Shown here: one piece after another, positions 50,274 through 59,490 of the stretch
Position numbering within the stretch: the stretch's first letter is position 1
Layout: each line of letters begins with the position of its first letter
Source of the DNA: an uncultured Bacteroidales bacterium
GTDB taxonomy: Bacteria > Bacteroidota > Bacteroidia > Bacteroidales > Bacteroidaceae
DNA length: 64,000 nucleotides
Direction: 5' to 3'
Assembly (NCBI GenBank): GCA_902798425.1
Contig: CADBWR010000005.1
Location: 76,579 to 140,578, forward strand
The notes under the pieces: model-generated
Databases searched by the model: none
Seen by the model: the letters and a program-made list of their open reading frames with translations, nothing else
Told to the model about the DNA's origin: nothing
Made by a program: the position numbers and the translations under genes

Positions 50274-51809
50274 ATGAAGAATCTATCCTATATCCTGCTG
50301 GCTCTGCTGTTTACTTCCTGTTCTATGGAAGAAGATCCTCGTGACCAGATACCTGAAGAGGAGATTTACACATCGGCTACAGACCTCTACCGCAACACCA
50401 TTGCAACGCTGTACACCTATGTCGGCGGTGCAGCCGACGGACAAGGGCTGCAAGGCACCTGTCGCGGAGTCTGGGACTTGCAAACCCTTTCCTCTGACGA
50501 GGCGATTGTCCCCACGCGAGGTATTGACTGGTACGATGGTGGGCTGTGGCAGTCGTTTTACAAGCATAGCTGGAATGACGGCAACGAGATTGTTTCTAAT
50601 TCATGGTACTATCTTTATAAAGTTATCACCCTCTGCAACCGTTCACTCGAGACGCTGAAACGCAACAAGGCATTGGCGGGCGACTACTATAACGAATGGC
50701 ACTATGAAATCCGTGCGCTTCGTGCCATGTACTATTGGTACCTCATCGACCTCTTTGGCGATGTTCCCTTGGTGACCTCTACCAACATCTCTATGAACGA
50801 TGTCACACGCGAGAGTCGCAGCAATGTCTTCAAATTCTGTGAAGACGAGTTGAAGGCAGCATTGATTGAAGTCAAATCAACTGCCAGCAACCACATTGGC
50901 GAGTACTACGGACGCATCACCAAGGAAGTCGTCCTCTTCGTGCTGGCCAAACTGATGCTCAATGCCGAAGTGTATACAGGTACGCCCCGTTGGGAAGATT
51001 GTGTGTCCTACTGTGAGCAAAATCACAGGCATCAGTTGGCAACGTATTATTCAAATAATTTTATTATCCATAACGAGAATTCGCCCGAAAACATCTTTGT
51101 CATCCCATTAGACAAAGACCTGATATCCAACCAACAGTGGAATATTCGCCGCTCCCTGCACTACCGCCATGCTGAAGCATGGGGACTTATCGGCGAGAAT
51201 GGCTTCAGTGCTACCCACCGAGTGCTCGATGTCAATGGCTATGATACGGCTGGCAAACAAGATACTCGTTTCTACACCAACTACTACTACGGTACGGTCT
51301 ATGGCCCCAATGGTCAACCCGTTTTGGATCGTCATGGCAATCCGCTGACCTACCGTCCCCGCGAAGTGAAGTTGGACCTTAGTGACTCGCCTTATCTTGA
51401 GACTGCCGGTGCCCGTATGTTCAAGTACTACATCGACCCCAACTCCTACAAGGGGGGTGTATTGGTCGACAACGATATTGTGCTGTTCCGCTATGCTGAC
51501 GTCTTGCTGATGTGGGCAGAGGCCATGCTCCGCTTAGGACGGGATGGTCACATCTATTACGACCGTGTGCGTGAACGTGCATCCATGGAAAAACGTCCTT
51601 ACACCCTCGACAATCTGTACGACGAACGTATGATAGAGCTTGCCTGGGAAGGGTGGCGACGTCAGGACATGATACGCTTTGGACGCTACAAGTCGCTGTA
51701 TGAAGGTCCCGATGCCGTAGATGAAAGCGATGGCCATACCACCATCTTCCCAATTCCCAGCAAAGTGCGTACGCTGAATCCGAAGATTACGCAGAATCTC
51801 GGCTATTAA
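50274..51809 (+). CDS. SusD/RagB-family nutrient-binding lipoprotein
   Basis: 511 residues with lipoprotein signal MKNLSYILLALLFTSC; the acidic SMEED after the cysteine fits the Bacteroidetes surface-export signal. Typical SusD features follow: ALRAMYYWYLIDLFGDVPLVT near residue 145, and a C-terminal DERMIELAWEGWRRQDMIRFG then IPSKVRTLNPKITQN. It forms the lid over the SusC barrel. Its last 23 bases overlap the end of the convergent BrkB-type gene. Confidence 0.95.
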   Translation: MKNLSYILLALLFTSCSMEEDPRDQIPEEEIYTSATDLYRNTIATLYTYVGGAADGQGLQGTCRGVWDLQTLSSDEAIVPTRGIDWYDGGLWQSFYKHSWNDGNEIVSNSWYYLYKVITLCNRSLETLKRNKALAGDYYNEWHYEIRALRAMYYWYLIDLFGDVPLVTSTNISMNDVTRESRSNVFKFCEDELKAALIEVKSTASNHIGEYYGRITKEVVLFVLAKLMLNAEVYTGTPRWEDCVSYCEQNHRHQLATYYSNNFIIHNENSPENIFVIPLDKDLISNQQWNIRRSLHYRHAEAWGLIGENGFSATHRVLDVNGYDTAGKQDTRFYTNYYYGTVYGPNGQPVLDRHGNPLTYRPREVKLDLSDSPYLETAGARMFKYYIDPNSYKGGVLVDNDIVLFRYADVLLMWAEAMLRLGRDGHIYYDRVRERASMEKRPYTLDNLYDERMIELAWEGWRRQDMIRFGRYKSLYEGPDAVDESDGHTTIFPIPSKVRTLNPKITQNLGY

Positions 51810-53142
51810 ACAAGTCTTGCATCTGTATCTGACGCGCGTCACGCAGATAGGTGCTGCGCAGCTCCATAGCCTTGCCCCACTTGTCAGTGAACAACTTGCT
51901 GACATCGAGGTCAATCTTCCACGAGCCATTCGACTCCAAGCGGTCTACCATCGTGCCCACGGTCAGATTCTTGATGTCCTCGGCAGGCATGAAGCGCGAT
52001 GTCTCTCCCTTCTCGTCGCCCGTTATCTCTATGACCAGTCCGGCGGAAATCTGCTCATACAGCAAGTCGTTGACAATACGGATGGGAATGGTTGTCTCTC
52101 TGGTCAGCTCCAGGGCAGTCAGTGGACGCTGCCCCTTGCTAAAACGCTGACAGATGCGACTCAGCAGCAGTGCGTTGAGCAGTATCTTGTAACGATGGCT
52201 TATCTCGCCCGTATTGGCATCGTAGTCGTAGTAGTCCAGATTTTGGTTGGTATAGCATAGCTCGGCACCAAACAGACAGATGGTCCACGAAATCTGCAGC
52301 CATAGCATAAACAGCGGTAGGGCGGCAAACGAACCGTAGATGGCGTTATAGCTGGAGAGAAATATCTGTGAATGGATGTAGAATATCTGCAGTCCCTGCA
52401 TGGCAAAACCGGCTAAGATACCGGGTACCAGAGCGCTGAGGGGCTTCACATGCGTGTTGGGCATGAAGATGTAAAGGGCTATAAACATACCCGACATCAG
52501 CAGGTAAGGTATCAAGTCTATCAGAAAGCGGATGGTTGGTCCCAGCAGCAGAAAGTCCGGCATTGAGTCAGCTATCGTAGCCATAAAGATAGATAGACCC
52601 GACATAATAACAAGAATAATGGGCAAGAGGAAGAACATGGCCAGATAGTCCGTAAACGTACGGAAAATGGAGCGTGGTTTCTTGACCTGCCATATCTCGT
52701 TGAAAGCATCCTCAATATTGCTCACCAGCATGAGCACCGTGTAGAGCATGAAGACAAGGCCGATACCTAAGAATACGCCACTCTTGGTATGCACCAGATA
52801 GCTGTTGACAAAGCCGATGATAACCTCTGCCACTTGGGGCTGCGACTCAAAGGCATCGCGAAACCACACCTCGATATATTTGCTGTAGCCAAACCCCCGT
52901 GCTATGGCAAAGACCACGGCCGTAATGGGTACGATGGCAAGCATGGTGGAATATGTCAGTGCCGAGGCTTTCTGCAGCACTCCTTTCGTGGTAAAGAAAC
53001 GGATGGCCAGCAAGAGTTTCTTGGCTATTTCCAGAAAGAGATATTTGATGGGTGATACCTCGTCGGAACTGATTCGCCAGATGTCGGTCTGAAAGAAACG
53101 AATGGTACGCTGTAGATTGATTTTAGGCATAGACATGTTCAT
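51787..53142 (-). CDS. YihY/BrkB-family membrane protein
   Basis: 451 residues. Six membrane helices in the first ~310 residues carry the family signatures: SALTYSTMLAIVPITAVVFAI near residue 63, YNAIYGSFAALPLFMLWLQISW near 265. A cytosolic C-terminal part (~320-451) resembles a winged-helix segment (ALELTRETTIPIRIVNDLLYEQ). Old annotations call such proteins ribonuclease BN, which is not supported. Function unknown. Starts three bases before the rnpB tail region. Confidence 0.9.
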   Translation of the reverse strand: MNMSMPKINLQRTIRFFQTDIWRISSDEVSPIKYLFLEIAKKLLLAIRFFTTKGVLQKASALTYSTMLAIVPITAVVFAIARGFGYSKYIEVWFRDAFESQPQVAEVIIGFVNSYLVHTKSGVFLGIGLVFMLYTVLMLVSNIEDAFNEIWQVKKPRSIFRTFTDYLAMFFLLPIILVIMSGLSIFMATIADSMPDFLLLGPTIRFLIDLIPYLLMSGMFIALYIFMPNTHVKPLSALVPGILAGFAMQGLQIFYIHSQIFLSSYNAIYGSFAALPLFMLWLQISWTICLFGAELCYTNQNLDYYDYDANTGEISHRYKILLNALLLSRICQRFSKGQRPLTALELTRETTIPIRIVNDLLYEQISAGLVIEITGDEKGETSRFMPAEDIKNLTVGTMVDRLESNGSWKIDLDVSKLFTDKWGKAMELRSTYLRDARQIQMQDLFNSRDSA

Positions 53143-53154
53143 TAAAAAAAAGAA

Positions 53155-53520
53155 AAAAGCACTGCCTCTGTAAGCCGGGTTCTGTACCTCTTACGAGGTG
53201 TCTGCCATTTATCTACTCCGTAGGTTGCCCTACGGCTCAAGCATTCTACCCTCCATCGTTGCTTACGCATCGGACGGACAGCCCTCAAACGATGGTATAC
53301 GCGAACTTGCAGCCTCCAGATGGAACAGCTCGACGATCACCCGCCGACTGGTGGTCTCTTACACCACCTTCTCACCCTTACCCCGTAGGGCGGTCATTCT
53401 CTTCTCCCATATCCAGCTGTCGCCAACTGCTGGCACTTTCACCAGTGGAGTGTCCTGTGCTGCCCGGACTTTCCTCTCGCGCTCCAATGAGCACCAGCGA
53501 CAGACCGAGACACTGCTTTC
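53155..53520 (-). ncRNA. rnpB: RNase P RNA, class A
   Basis: On the minus strand the conserved core GAGGAAAGTCCGGGC lies near the 5' end and ACAGAACCCGGCTTA near the 3' end, which pair into the P4 region. Between them are typical stems (GCCAGCAGTTGGC.. and CCGTAGGGCAACCTACGG). A T run ends the gene. It is the catalytic RNA that matures tRNA 5' ends. Ends are estimated to within about 5 bases. Confidence 0.95.
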
Positions 53521-53526
53521 AGCGTG

Positions 53527-53571
53527 CAAAGGTAACACTTTTAATGAAGAATGAAGAATGAAGAATGAAGA
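53527..53571 (-). promoter_or_regulatory. rnpB promoter with heptamer array in place of -33 box
   Basis: TACCTTTG at 53534-53527; exactly 9 bases upstream begins a perfect array of four ATGAAGA heptamers (53544-53571; TCTTCAT in transcription direction). Confidence 0.75.
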
Positions 53572-53592
53572 ATTTTCTTTGAGGCAGCAAAT

Positions 53593-53637
53593 TTTTCACT
53601 TTTCACTTTTCACTTTTCACTTTTTTTCGTACCTTTG
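53593..53637 (+). promoter_or_regulatory. Upstream valS promoter with heptamer array in place of -33 box
   Basis: Four perfect TTTTCAC heptamers (53593-53620), 9 bases, TACCTTTG at 53630-53637. Confidence 0.75.
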
Positions 53638-53641
53638 AACT

Positions 53642-53735
53642 ACGTTCGAAAGTTCTCAAAGAGTGTGGCTTCGCATTCTCCCGTTCGGAAAAACCAAAAA
53701 AAGTTTGGTTTTTCGCTCACTTATTCGTACCTTTG
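53642..53735 (+). promoter_or_regulatory. Second valS promoter, -33 box inside a hairpin
   Basis: TACCTTTG at 53728-53735; TTTG at 53704-53707 after a 20-base spacer, forming the right arm of AAAAACCAAA/TTTGGTTTTT. The spacer contains CGCTCACTTATTCG; CCCGTTCGGAAAA and TTCGAAAGT lie upstream. All of these recur before the DMP19 gene at 63.2 kb. Confidence 0.7.
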
Positions 53736-53757
53736 CAGCTGTTTTATAAATAGGTAT

Positions 53758-56466
53758 ATGGAATTAGCAAGTAAATATGACCCAAAAGAGGTCGAAGGAA
53801 AGTGGTACCAGTACTGGCTGGATCACAAATTGTTTAGTTCAAAGCCCGATGGCCGTGAACCTTACACTATCGTTATCCCACCGCCCAATGTGACGGGTGT
53901 GCTGCACATGGGCCACATGCTCAACAACACCATTCAGGACATCTTGGTGCGTCGTGCCCGCATGGAGGGCAAGAATGCCTGCTGGGTGCCTGGCACCGAC
54001 CACGCCTCTATCGCTACTGAGGCTAAGGTGGTGAAGAAGCTCGCTGAGCAGGGCATCAAGAAGCGCGACCTGACACGCGACGAGTTCTTGAAGCACGCCT
54101 GGGACTGGACGGACGAGCATGGTGGCATCATCCTGAAGCAGTTGCGCCGTCTGGGTGCCAGCTGCGACTGGGACCGTACGGCTTTCACCATGGACGAGAA
54201 GCGTTCGAAGAGTGTTATCAAGGTCTTTGTAGACCTCTATAACAAGGGACTCATCTACCGTGGTCTGCGCATGGTCAACTGGGACCCCAAGGCACTGACC
54301 GCGCTGTCTACCGAAGAGGTTATCTATCGTGAGGAGCAGAGCCATCTGTTCCATCTGAAATACTATGTCGACGGACTGACTGCACTCGACAACGAGGAGG
54401 CGCTGAAGGCTGAGGGCAACATCATCCACAAGGACGAGAAGGGCTACTACGCCGTTGTTGCCACCACCCGTCCTGAGACCATCATGGGTGATACCGCCAT
54501 GTGTATCAACCCTAAGGACCCCAAGAACCAGTGGCTGAAGGGCCGCAAGGTAATAGTTCCGCTGGTGGGGCGCGTCATTCCCGTCATCGAGGACCGCTAT
54601 GTGGACATCGAGTTTGGTACGGGTTGCTTGAAGGTGACTCCTGCTCACGACACCAATGACTACATGCTGGGTAAGACGCACAACCTGGAAACCATCGACA
54701 TCTTCAATGCCGATGGTACCATCTCTGAGCAGTCACCCCTCTATGTCGGCATGGACCGCATGGACTGCCGCAAGCAGATTGCCAAAGACCTGCAGACTGC
54801 CGGTCTGATGGAGAAGATTGAGGACTACGTCAACAAGGTGGGCTATTCGGAGCGTAACCCAGACACCGCCATCGAGCCCCGTCTCTCGCTGCAGTGGTTC
54901 CTGAAGATGCAGCACTTTGCTGACATCGCACTGCCTCCCGTGCTCAATGGTGAGCTGAAGTTCTATCCGCAGAAGTATGTCAACACCTATAAGAACTGGT
55001 TGGAGAACATCCAGGACTGGTGTATCTCGCGTCAGTTGTGGTGGGGCCATCGCATTCCCGCCTACTACTACAACGAGAACGACGACTACGTAGTTGCCGA
55101 GACTCGTGAGGAGGCATTGAAGTTGGCTCAGCAGAAGAATCCTGCCGTCACCGATGCTGACCTCCGTCAGGACGAAGATGCCCTCGACACGTGGTTCTCA
55201 TCGTGGCTGTGGCCTATCTCGCTGTTCGACGGCATCAACAATCCTGGCAATGAGGAAATCAAGTACTACTACCCCACTGCCGACTTGGTAACGGGTCCGG
55301 ATATCATCTTCTTCTGGGTAGCCCGCATGATAATGGCCGGCTACGAGTATATCGGCGACATGCCTTTCAAGAACGTCTACTTCACCGGTATCGTGCGCGA
55401 CAAACTGGGTCGTAAGATGTCGAAGTCATTAGGTAACAGTCCTGACCCCATCGAACTTATCGAGAAGTTTGGTGCCGACGGTGTGCGTATGGGTATGATG
55501 CTTTCTGCTCCTGCAGGCAACGATATCCTCTTCGATGAGGCACTCTGCGAACAGGGCCGTAACTTCAACAACAAGATATGGAATGCTTTCCGCCTGGTCA
55601 AAGGTTGGAAGGTTGCCGACATCGAACAGTCAGAAGCCGGCAAGATTGCTACCAAGTGGTTCGAAGCTAAACTGAAGCAGACCAATGCCGAGGTCGACGA
55701 CCTCTTCAAGAAGTACCGCATCTCTGAGGCCCTGATGGCTGTCTATAAGCTCTTCTGGGACGAGTTCTCCAGCTGGTACTTGGAGATGGTGAAACCCGCC
55801 TACATCAATGGCGAGGCTCAGCCCATCGACAAGCAGACCTACGACAAGACCTTGGAGTTCTTCGAGATTCTGCTGAAGATGCTGCACCCCTTCATGCCGT
55901 TCATCACAGAGGAGCTGTGGCAGCACCTCTACGACCGCAAAGATGGCGAGAGCATCATGAGTGTCAGCCTGAAACTTGCCGCTCCTACTGCTGCTGACGA
56001 CGAGTTGGCTGCTAAGATAGAGAGCGTGAAGCAGATTGTTTCTGGTGTCCGCATGGTACGCAGTCAGAAGAACATTGCTCCTAAGGAGGCGCTGTCTCTA
56101 CAGGCCGTTGGTCAGAACCGCTACGAGGCCTTCAACGCTGTTATCCAAAAGATGGCTAACGTCAGTGCTATTGAGGTGGTTTCCGAGAAGGATGCTACGT
56201 CCAGTGCCTTTATGATTGGCACAGACGAGTATGCCGTACCTCTGGGCAACATGATTGATGTTGATGCCGAGATTGAGAAGATGGAGGCACAGCTGCAGCA
56301 CTTGGAAGGTTTCTTGGCAGGTGTGAAGAAGAAGCTCTCCAACGAGCGCTTCGTGCAGAATGCTCCCGAGCAAATCGTTGCTATGGAGCGTAAGAAGCAG
56401 AGCGACTCTGAGGAGAAGATTGCAGCCCTCAAGGAGTCCATCGCTGCACTGAAAGCACAGAAGTAA
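53758..56466 (+). CDS. valS: Valyl-tRNA synthetase
   Basis: 902 residues from ATG at 53758; an upstream in-frame extension runs through the promoter and is rejected. Class I synthetase: HIGH-type motif [13 protein letters not shown] near residue 43, KMSKS in [14 protein letters not shown] near 550, editing domain between ([17 protein letters not shown], then ..[15 protein letters not shown]). The C-terminal coiled-coil arm ([16 protein letters not shown]) clamps tRNA-Val. Two promoters precede it. A hairpin at 56489 follows. Confidence 0.97.
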   Translation: MELASKYDPKEVEGKWYQYWLDHKLFSSKPDGREPYTIVIPPPNVTGVLHMGHMLNNTIQDILVRRARMEGKNACWVPGTDHASIATEAKVVKKLAEQGIKKRDLTRDEFLKHAWDWTDEHGGIILKQLRRLGASCDWDRTAFTMDEKRSKSVIKVFVDLYNKGLIYRGLRMVNWDPKALTALSTEEVIYREEQSHLFHLKYYVDGLTALDNEEALKAEGNIIHKDEKGYYAVVATTRPETIMGDTAMCINPKDPKNQWLKGRKVIVPLVGRVIPVIEDRYVDIEFGTGCLKVTPAHDTNDYMLGKTHNLETIDIFNADGTISEQSPLYVGMDRMDCRKQIAKDLQTAGLMEKIEDYVNKVGYSERNPDTAIEPRLSLQWFLKMQHFADIALPPVLNGELKFYPQKYVNTYKNWLENIQDWCISRQLWWGHRIPAYYYNENDDYVVAETREEALKLAQQKNPAVTDADLRQDEDALDTWFSSWLWPISLFDGINNPGNEEIKYYYPTADLVTGPDIIFFWVARMIMAGYEYIGDMPFKNVYFTGIVRDKLGRKMSKSLGNSPDPIELIEKFGADGVRMGMMLSAPAGNDILFDEALCEQGRNFNNKIWNAFRLVKGWKVADIEQSEAGKIATKWFEAKLKQTNAEVDDLFKKYRISEALMAVYKLFWDEFSSWYLEMVKPAYINGEAQPIDKQTYDKTLEFFEILLKMLHPFMPFITEELWQHLYDRKDGESIMSVSLKLAAPTAADDELAAKIESVKQIVSGVRMVRSQKNIAPKEALSLQAVGQNRYEAFNAVIQKMANVSAIEVVSEKDATSSAFMIGTDEYAVPLGNMIDVDAEIEKMEAQLQHLEGFLAGVKKKLSNERFVQNAPEQIVAMERKKQSDSEEKIAALKESIAALKAQK

Positions 56467-56488
56467 TATTTTTATCTAACCTCATATT

Positions 56489-56519
56489 CAAGCCCTGGCG
56501 CCAACAACGCCGGGGCTTG
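56489..56519 (+). terminator. Hairpin after valS
   Basis: CAAGCCCTGGCG and CGCCGGGGCTTG form a 12-bp stem with a 7-base loop. The T run is weak. Confidence 0.65.
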
Positions 56520-56552
56520 TTAGTTTCTGAAGGCCCTTATAGCTTTAGCTCT

Positions 56553-56598
56553 CTCCAGATGCACTTGGGTACCAAAGGGCTGTTAGAATGCGGTATTA
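56553..56598 (-). pseudogene. Relic of an SDR gene 3' end
   Basis: Matches 38276-38328, the last codons of the SDR gene, apart from a 7-base gap and a few changes. Both give YRILTALW and PKCIWR-like peptides in two frames on the minus strand. No further gene remains upstream. Confidence 0.5.
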
Positions 56599-56720
56599 TT
56601 ATACAGCTAATAACGATAAAATTCTCTAGAGAATTTTTGTGAAATACAGCTAATAACGACAAAATTCTCTAGAGAATTTATGCGAAATACAGCTAATACA
56701 GTTTCGTATCAGCTATATAC
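56599..56720. repeat. TACAGCT / AAATTCTCTAGAGAATTT repeat array
   Basis: TACAGCTAATA at 56602, 56645 and 56688, exactly 43 bases apart. Between them are two copies of the palindrome AAATTCTCTAGAGAATTT (56619-56636, 20 bp with flanks; 56662-56679). The same units form the array at 27.94-28.05 kb. No gene lies inside. Confidence 0.8.
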
Positions 56721-56746
56721 AGAGTGCTCTAATCATCTTTTCCATC

Positions 56747-57391
56747 TTAGCGGAGGAAGGGATTGTATTTCAGCTCGTCGGCAATGGTTGTCTGTGGTCC
56801 GTGACCGGGATAGACGACAGTATCGGCAGGCAGCGTCTTGGCAATAGTCGTCAGACTCTGCTGCATCTGCTGCCAAGAACCTTCGGGGAAATCTGTGCGA
56901 CCAATGCTCATGCGGAACAGCGTGTCGCCAGAGAAGACGGTGTCCTCCTCTTGAACATAGAAGAGGCAGGAGCCGTGGCTGTGACCTGGTGTCTGCAGCA
57001 CTTGCAGGGTATGGTGGCCGAAAGTGATGCGGTCGCCATTGGTGAGCAGCTTACCGATAGGTGGCTGGTCGTCGCTAATCTGCATGCCGAAGAGGGTTGA
57101 AGCCTGCTCTGGCAAGTGCTCTACGAGCGACTGGTCTTCAGCGCAGATCTCTACCTTCAGCGCATATTCCTCGAAGAGATGGGCATTGCCGAAGTTGTGG
57201 TCCAGGTGGCCGTGAGTAGCCAACAGGTGGACAGGAGATAGCTGATTGTCACGTAGGTAGTTGTCGATGGCTTGACATTCCGCGTCATAATAGGCACCAC
57301 AGTCGATGATAACGCACTCCTTACTGTCGTCGCTTACTACGTAGCAGTTCTCTTGCAACGGATTAACCTGGAAAGACTTTACGTTGAGCAT
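56747..57391 (-). CDS. MBL-fold hydrolase, glyoxalase II-like
   Basis: 214 residues from ATG at 57391. The zinc motif is LLATHGHLDHNFG near residue 58 (THxHxDH), with TPGHSHGSC, VFSGDTLF and YPGHGPQT further on. Length and motifs fit the small hydroxyacylglutathione hydrolase-like group (YcbL type). Substrate not known; in Bacteroidetes without glutathione a different thioester is likely. Last gene of the smpB-metH run. Confidence 0.9.
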   Translation of the reverse strand: MLNVKSFQVNPLQENCYVVSDDSKECVIIDCGAYYDAECQAIDNYLRDNQLSPVHLLATHGHLDHNFGNAHLFEEYALKVEICAEDQSLVEHLPEQASTLFGMQISDDQPPIGKLLTNGDRITFGHHTLQVLQTPGHSHGSCLFYVQEEDTVFSGDTLFRMSIGRTDFPEGSWQQMQQSLTTIAKTLPADTVVYPGHGPQTTIADELKYNPFLR

Positions 57392-57403
57392 AAACAATAA
57401 ACG

Positions 57404-58861
57404 TTAGTACTTGATCTTTTTCTTCACCATGCTACTCTCGTTCTGTACGCGGTCAAGGGCAGTGACAACGTAGGTGTGGCGCGTCTTGCGAGACTGGTCG
57501 GGCAGTTCGTAATGAGTATTTGTTGTGATGGCGACAATCTTTGACGGGTCGTCCAGATTCACTTTCTCACCCTTGTCAAAACGGTAGACAACATACTTCT
57601 TGGCCTCGTCGTGCCATTTCTTTGCCTTAGGCGGTGCCCAGCAGAGCACACGCTGACCATCAACATCTATCTCCTTGAGTTTCTTTACCTTGCCAGGAGC
57701 CTCCTTGTCCATCCAGGGCGTGTGGGGCTGCAGAGCAGGATAGCGCCAGTAGTTCGTGCGCAACTGAGTGCCATAGCCACCCACATTGTCAACGGCTGCT
57801 TTGGCATACCACAAAACGATACCCTGAACATGGTCCATCTCCTGATGAAGAGCCATCTTAGCAGATTGCTGCTTGAATTTTGCCGTGCGTTCTACATCCT
57901 CACCGATATACAGGTTGGTGTTGTGGCAGTTGTCGTTCCACCAATGTATCAGCTCGTCATAGTCGGCAGCCTTATTGCCTATCTCCCAATACAGCTGGGG
58001 CACGCAGTAGTCCATCCAGCGGTTCTCGTCCCACAGCAGGATATCGGCATAGAGCTGGTCGTAGTTCTGCAAGCCATTGGTGCGACTGCCTCGGGGATCA
58101 CTCTTCTGATTGCGATAGATGCCAAAGGGTGAGATGCCAATCTTCACCCATGGTTTCGTAGCACGTATTGTCTCTGCCAGCTGCTGTACAAAAAGGTCAA
58201 CATTGTGTCTGCGCCAGTCGCCAATATCGGTATAGCCCTCAGCGTTGGCCTCAAAGTCCTTGACATCGGGAATCTCTATGCCCGGTGTGGGGTACGGATA
58301 GAAATAGTCGTCCATGTGCAGACCGTCGACATCGTAGCGCTCGACGATATCCATGACAACTGCACAGATGTAGTCGCGATTCTCTCTGAGCGCAGGGTTC
58401 AACAGCGTAAGACCATCGTATTCGAAGCAGCGCTCAGGGTGTCGGCTTACGATGTGACCGGCACTATTCTTATGTGCTACCTTCGTCTTGGCACGATAAG
58501 GGTTAATCCATGCATGCAGCTCCATGTCGCGCTGGTGGCACTGGTCAATCATCCAAGCCAGCGGGTCCCAATAAGGATCGGGAGCCTTGCCCTGCTCTCC
58601 CGTCAAATAGTAGCTCCAGGGCTCCAGCTGACTCTCATAGAGCGCGTCGCACTCGGGGCGCACCTGGAAGATGATGGCATTGCAGCCATCTTTCTTCAGT
58701 TCGTCCAACTGGTAGCTCAGCGTCTTCTGCATCTCCTGTGTAGGCAGACCCTTAAACTGTCCATTGACACACTGTATCCATGCTCCACGGAATTGGCGTT
58801 TTTGCTGTGCTTGCAGGGTCAGGCTAAGGAACAGCAAGAAAAGAAATAGGTTTTTTCTCAT
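57404..58861 (-). CDS. GHL10-family glycoside hydrolase-like protein
   Basis: 485 residues with signal peptide ending LQAQ. The TIM-barrel GHL10 (DUF187) core runs from RGAWIQCVNGQFKG near residue 25 through HAWINPYRAKTK, VDGLHMDDYFYPYP near 180, KIGISPFG and QLYWEIGNKAADYDELIHWW. The last ~90 residues look like a fibronectin-III-type domain (VVYRFDKGE.., THTYVVTALDRVQNES). Such enzymes may act on peptidoglycan-like or secondary-wall glycans. Coupled by ATGA overlap to the HAD gene. Confidence 0.88.
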   Translation of the reverse strand: MRKNLFLFLLFLSLTLQAQQKRQFRGAWIQCVNGQFKGLPTQEMQKTLSYQLDELKKDGCNAIIFQVRPECDALYESQLEPWSYYLTGEQGKAPDPYWDPLAWMIDQCHQRDMELHAWINPYRAKTKVAHKNSAGHIVSRHPERCFEYDGLTLLNPALRENRDYICAVVMDIVERYDVDGLHMDDYFYPYPTPGIEIPDVKDFEANAEGYTDIGDWRRHNVDLFVQQLAETIRATKPWVKIGISPFGIYRNQKSDPRGSRTNGLQNYDQLYADILLWDENRWMDYCVPQLYWEIGNKAADYDELIHWWNDNCHNTNLYIGEDVERTAKFKQQSAKMALHQEMDHVQGIVLWYAKAAVDNVGGYGTQLRTNYWRYPALQPHTPWMDKEAPGKVKKLKEIDVDGQRVLCWAPPKAKKWHDEAKKYVVYRFDKGEKVNLDDPSKIVAITTNTHYELPDQSRKTRHTYVVTALDRVQNESSMVKKKIKY

Positions 58862-59490
58862 GATTCCTGTTTTATGTATTCATAGATTTTCTGAGTCCAG
58901 TCGGAACCATTCTCAGGACAGAATGTCCGCATACCCAGCTGACTGGCTACCATCACGTTGCGAGGACCGTCATCAACGAACAGCGTATTTGACGCAAAGG
59001 ACTTCTCCTGGCGCAGCACCTCACGGAATATCATCTCCGAGGGTTTCATCATCTTCAGCTGATAGCTCAGATAGCAGGCATCAAAATAGTAAGACAGTGG
59101 GTGGCCGTGACCGTCGAAGTCTGTGCTCTCTGCCCACTGCATCATAAAGGGATTGGTGTTGGACAGCAGCACTATGCGGTAGCCCTTCTGGCGCAACTGC
59201 TGTAAGGCTGCCAGATTGCGCTGCGGCACTTCTTTGGCATAGCCCTGCCAAGCGTAGGCACACTGCTCCATGGTGGCTTCGTAGCCCACCAGCATGGAGA
59301 ACTCACGACGGAAGTCTTCTGCTGTAATCAGCCCTTCTTCCAACTGTCCGAAGATGCCACTCTGCTGGTAGGGGTCCAGGCGTTGCTCAGCATCAGCCAG
59401 TCCCAAGTCCTTGAAACGCTGGATGGCCTGCGACTGGTCCAGCGTAATTACTACGCCCCCCAGGTCAAATATGATTGTCTTTATTTCCAT
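58858..59490 (-). CDS. HAD-family hydrolase (HAD-IA)
   Basis: 210 residues from ATG at 59490. Motif I is [13 protein letters not shown], where the second aspartate of DxD is replaced by G, as in the YihX-like group. Motif II LLSNTNP, motif III K in MMKPSEMIF, motif [11 protein letters not shown]. Helical cap between motifs I and II. A small phosphatase, substrate unknown. Its start overlaps the metH end by about 10 bases. Confidence 0.9.
   Translation of the reverse strand: MEIKTIIFDLGGVVITLDQSQAIQRFKDLGLADAEQRLDPYQQSGIFGQLEEGLITAEDFRREFSMLVGYEATMEQCAYAWQGYAKEVPQRNLAALQQLRQKGYRIVLLSNTNPFMMQWAESTDFDGHGHPLSYYFDACYLSYQLKMMKPSEMIFREVLRQEKSFASNTLFVDDGPRNVMVASQLGMRTFCPENGSDWTQKIYEYIKQES

Noticed and set aside
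51787-51809. Convergent 23-base overlap of the SusD and BrkB-type genes as a regulatory device
   Set aside because: Short 3' overlaps of convergent genes are common; no structure or repeat supports a special role.
53635-53757. Longer valyl-tRNA synthetase N terminus
   Set aside because: It reads through two promoter modules; the second promoter at 53728-53735 lies inside it.
53839-54681. 280-codon antisense frame opposite valS
   Set aside because: A shadow frame; the sense strand has full-length valS motifs.
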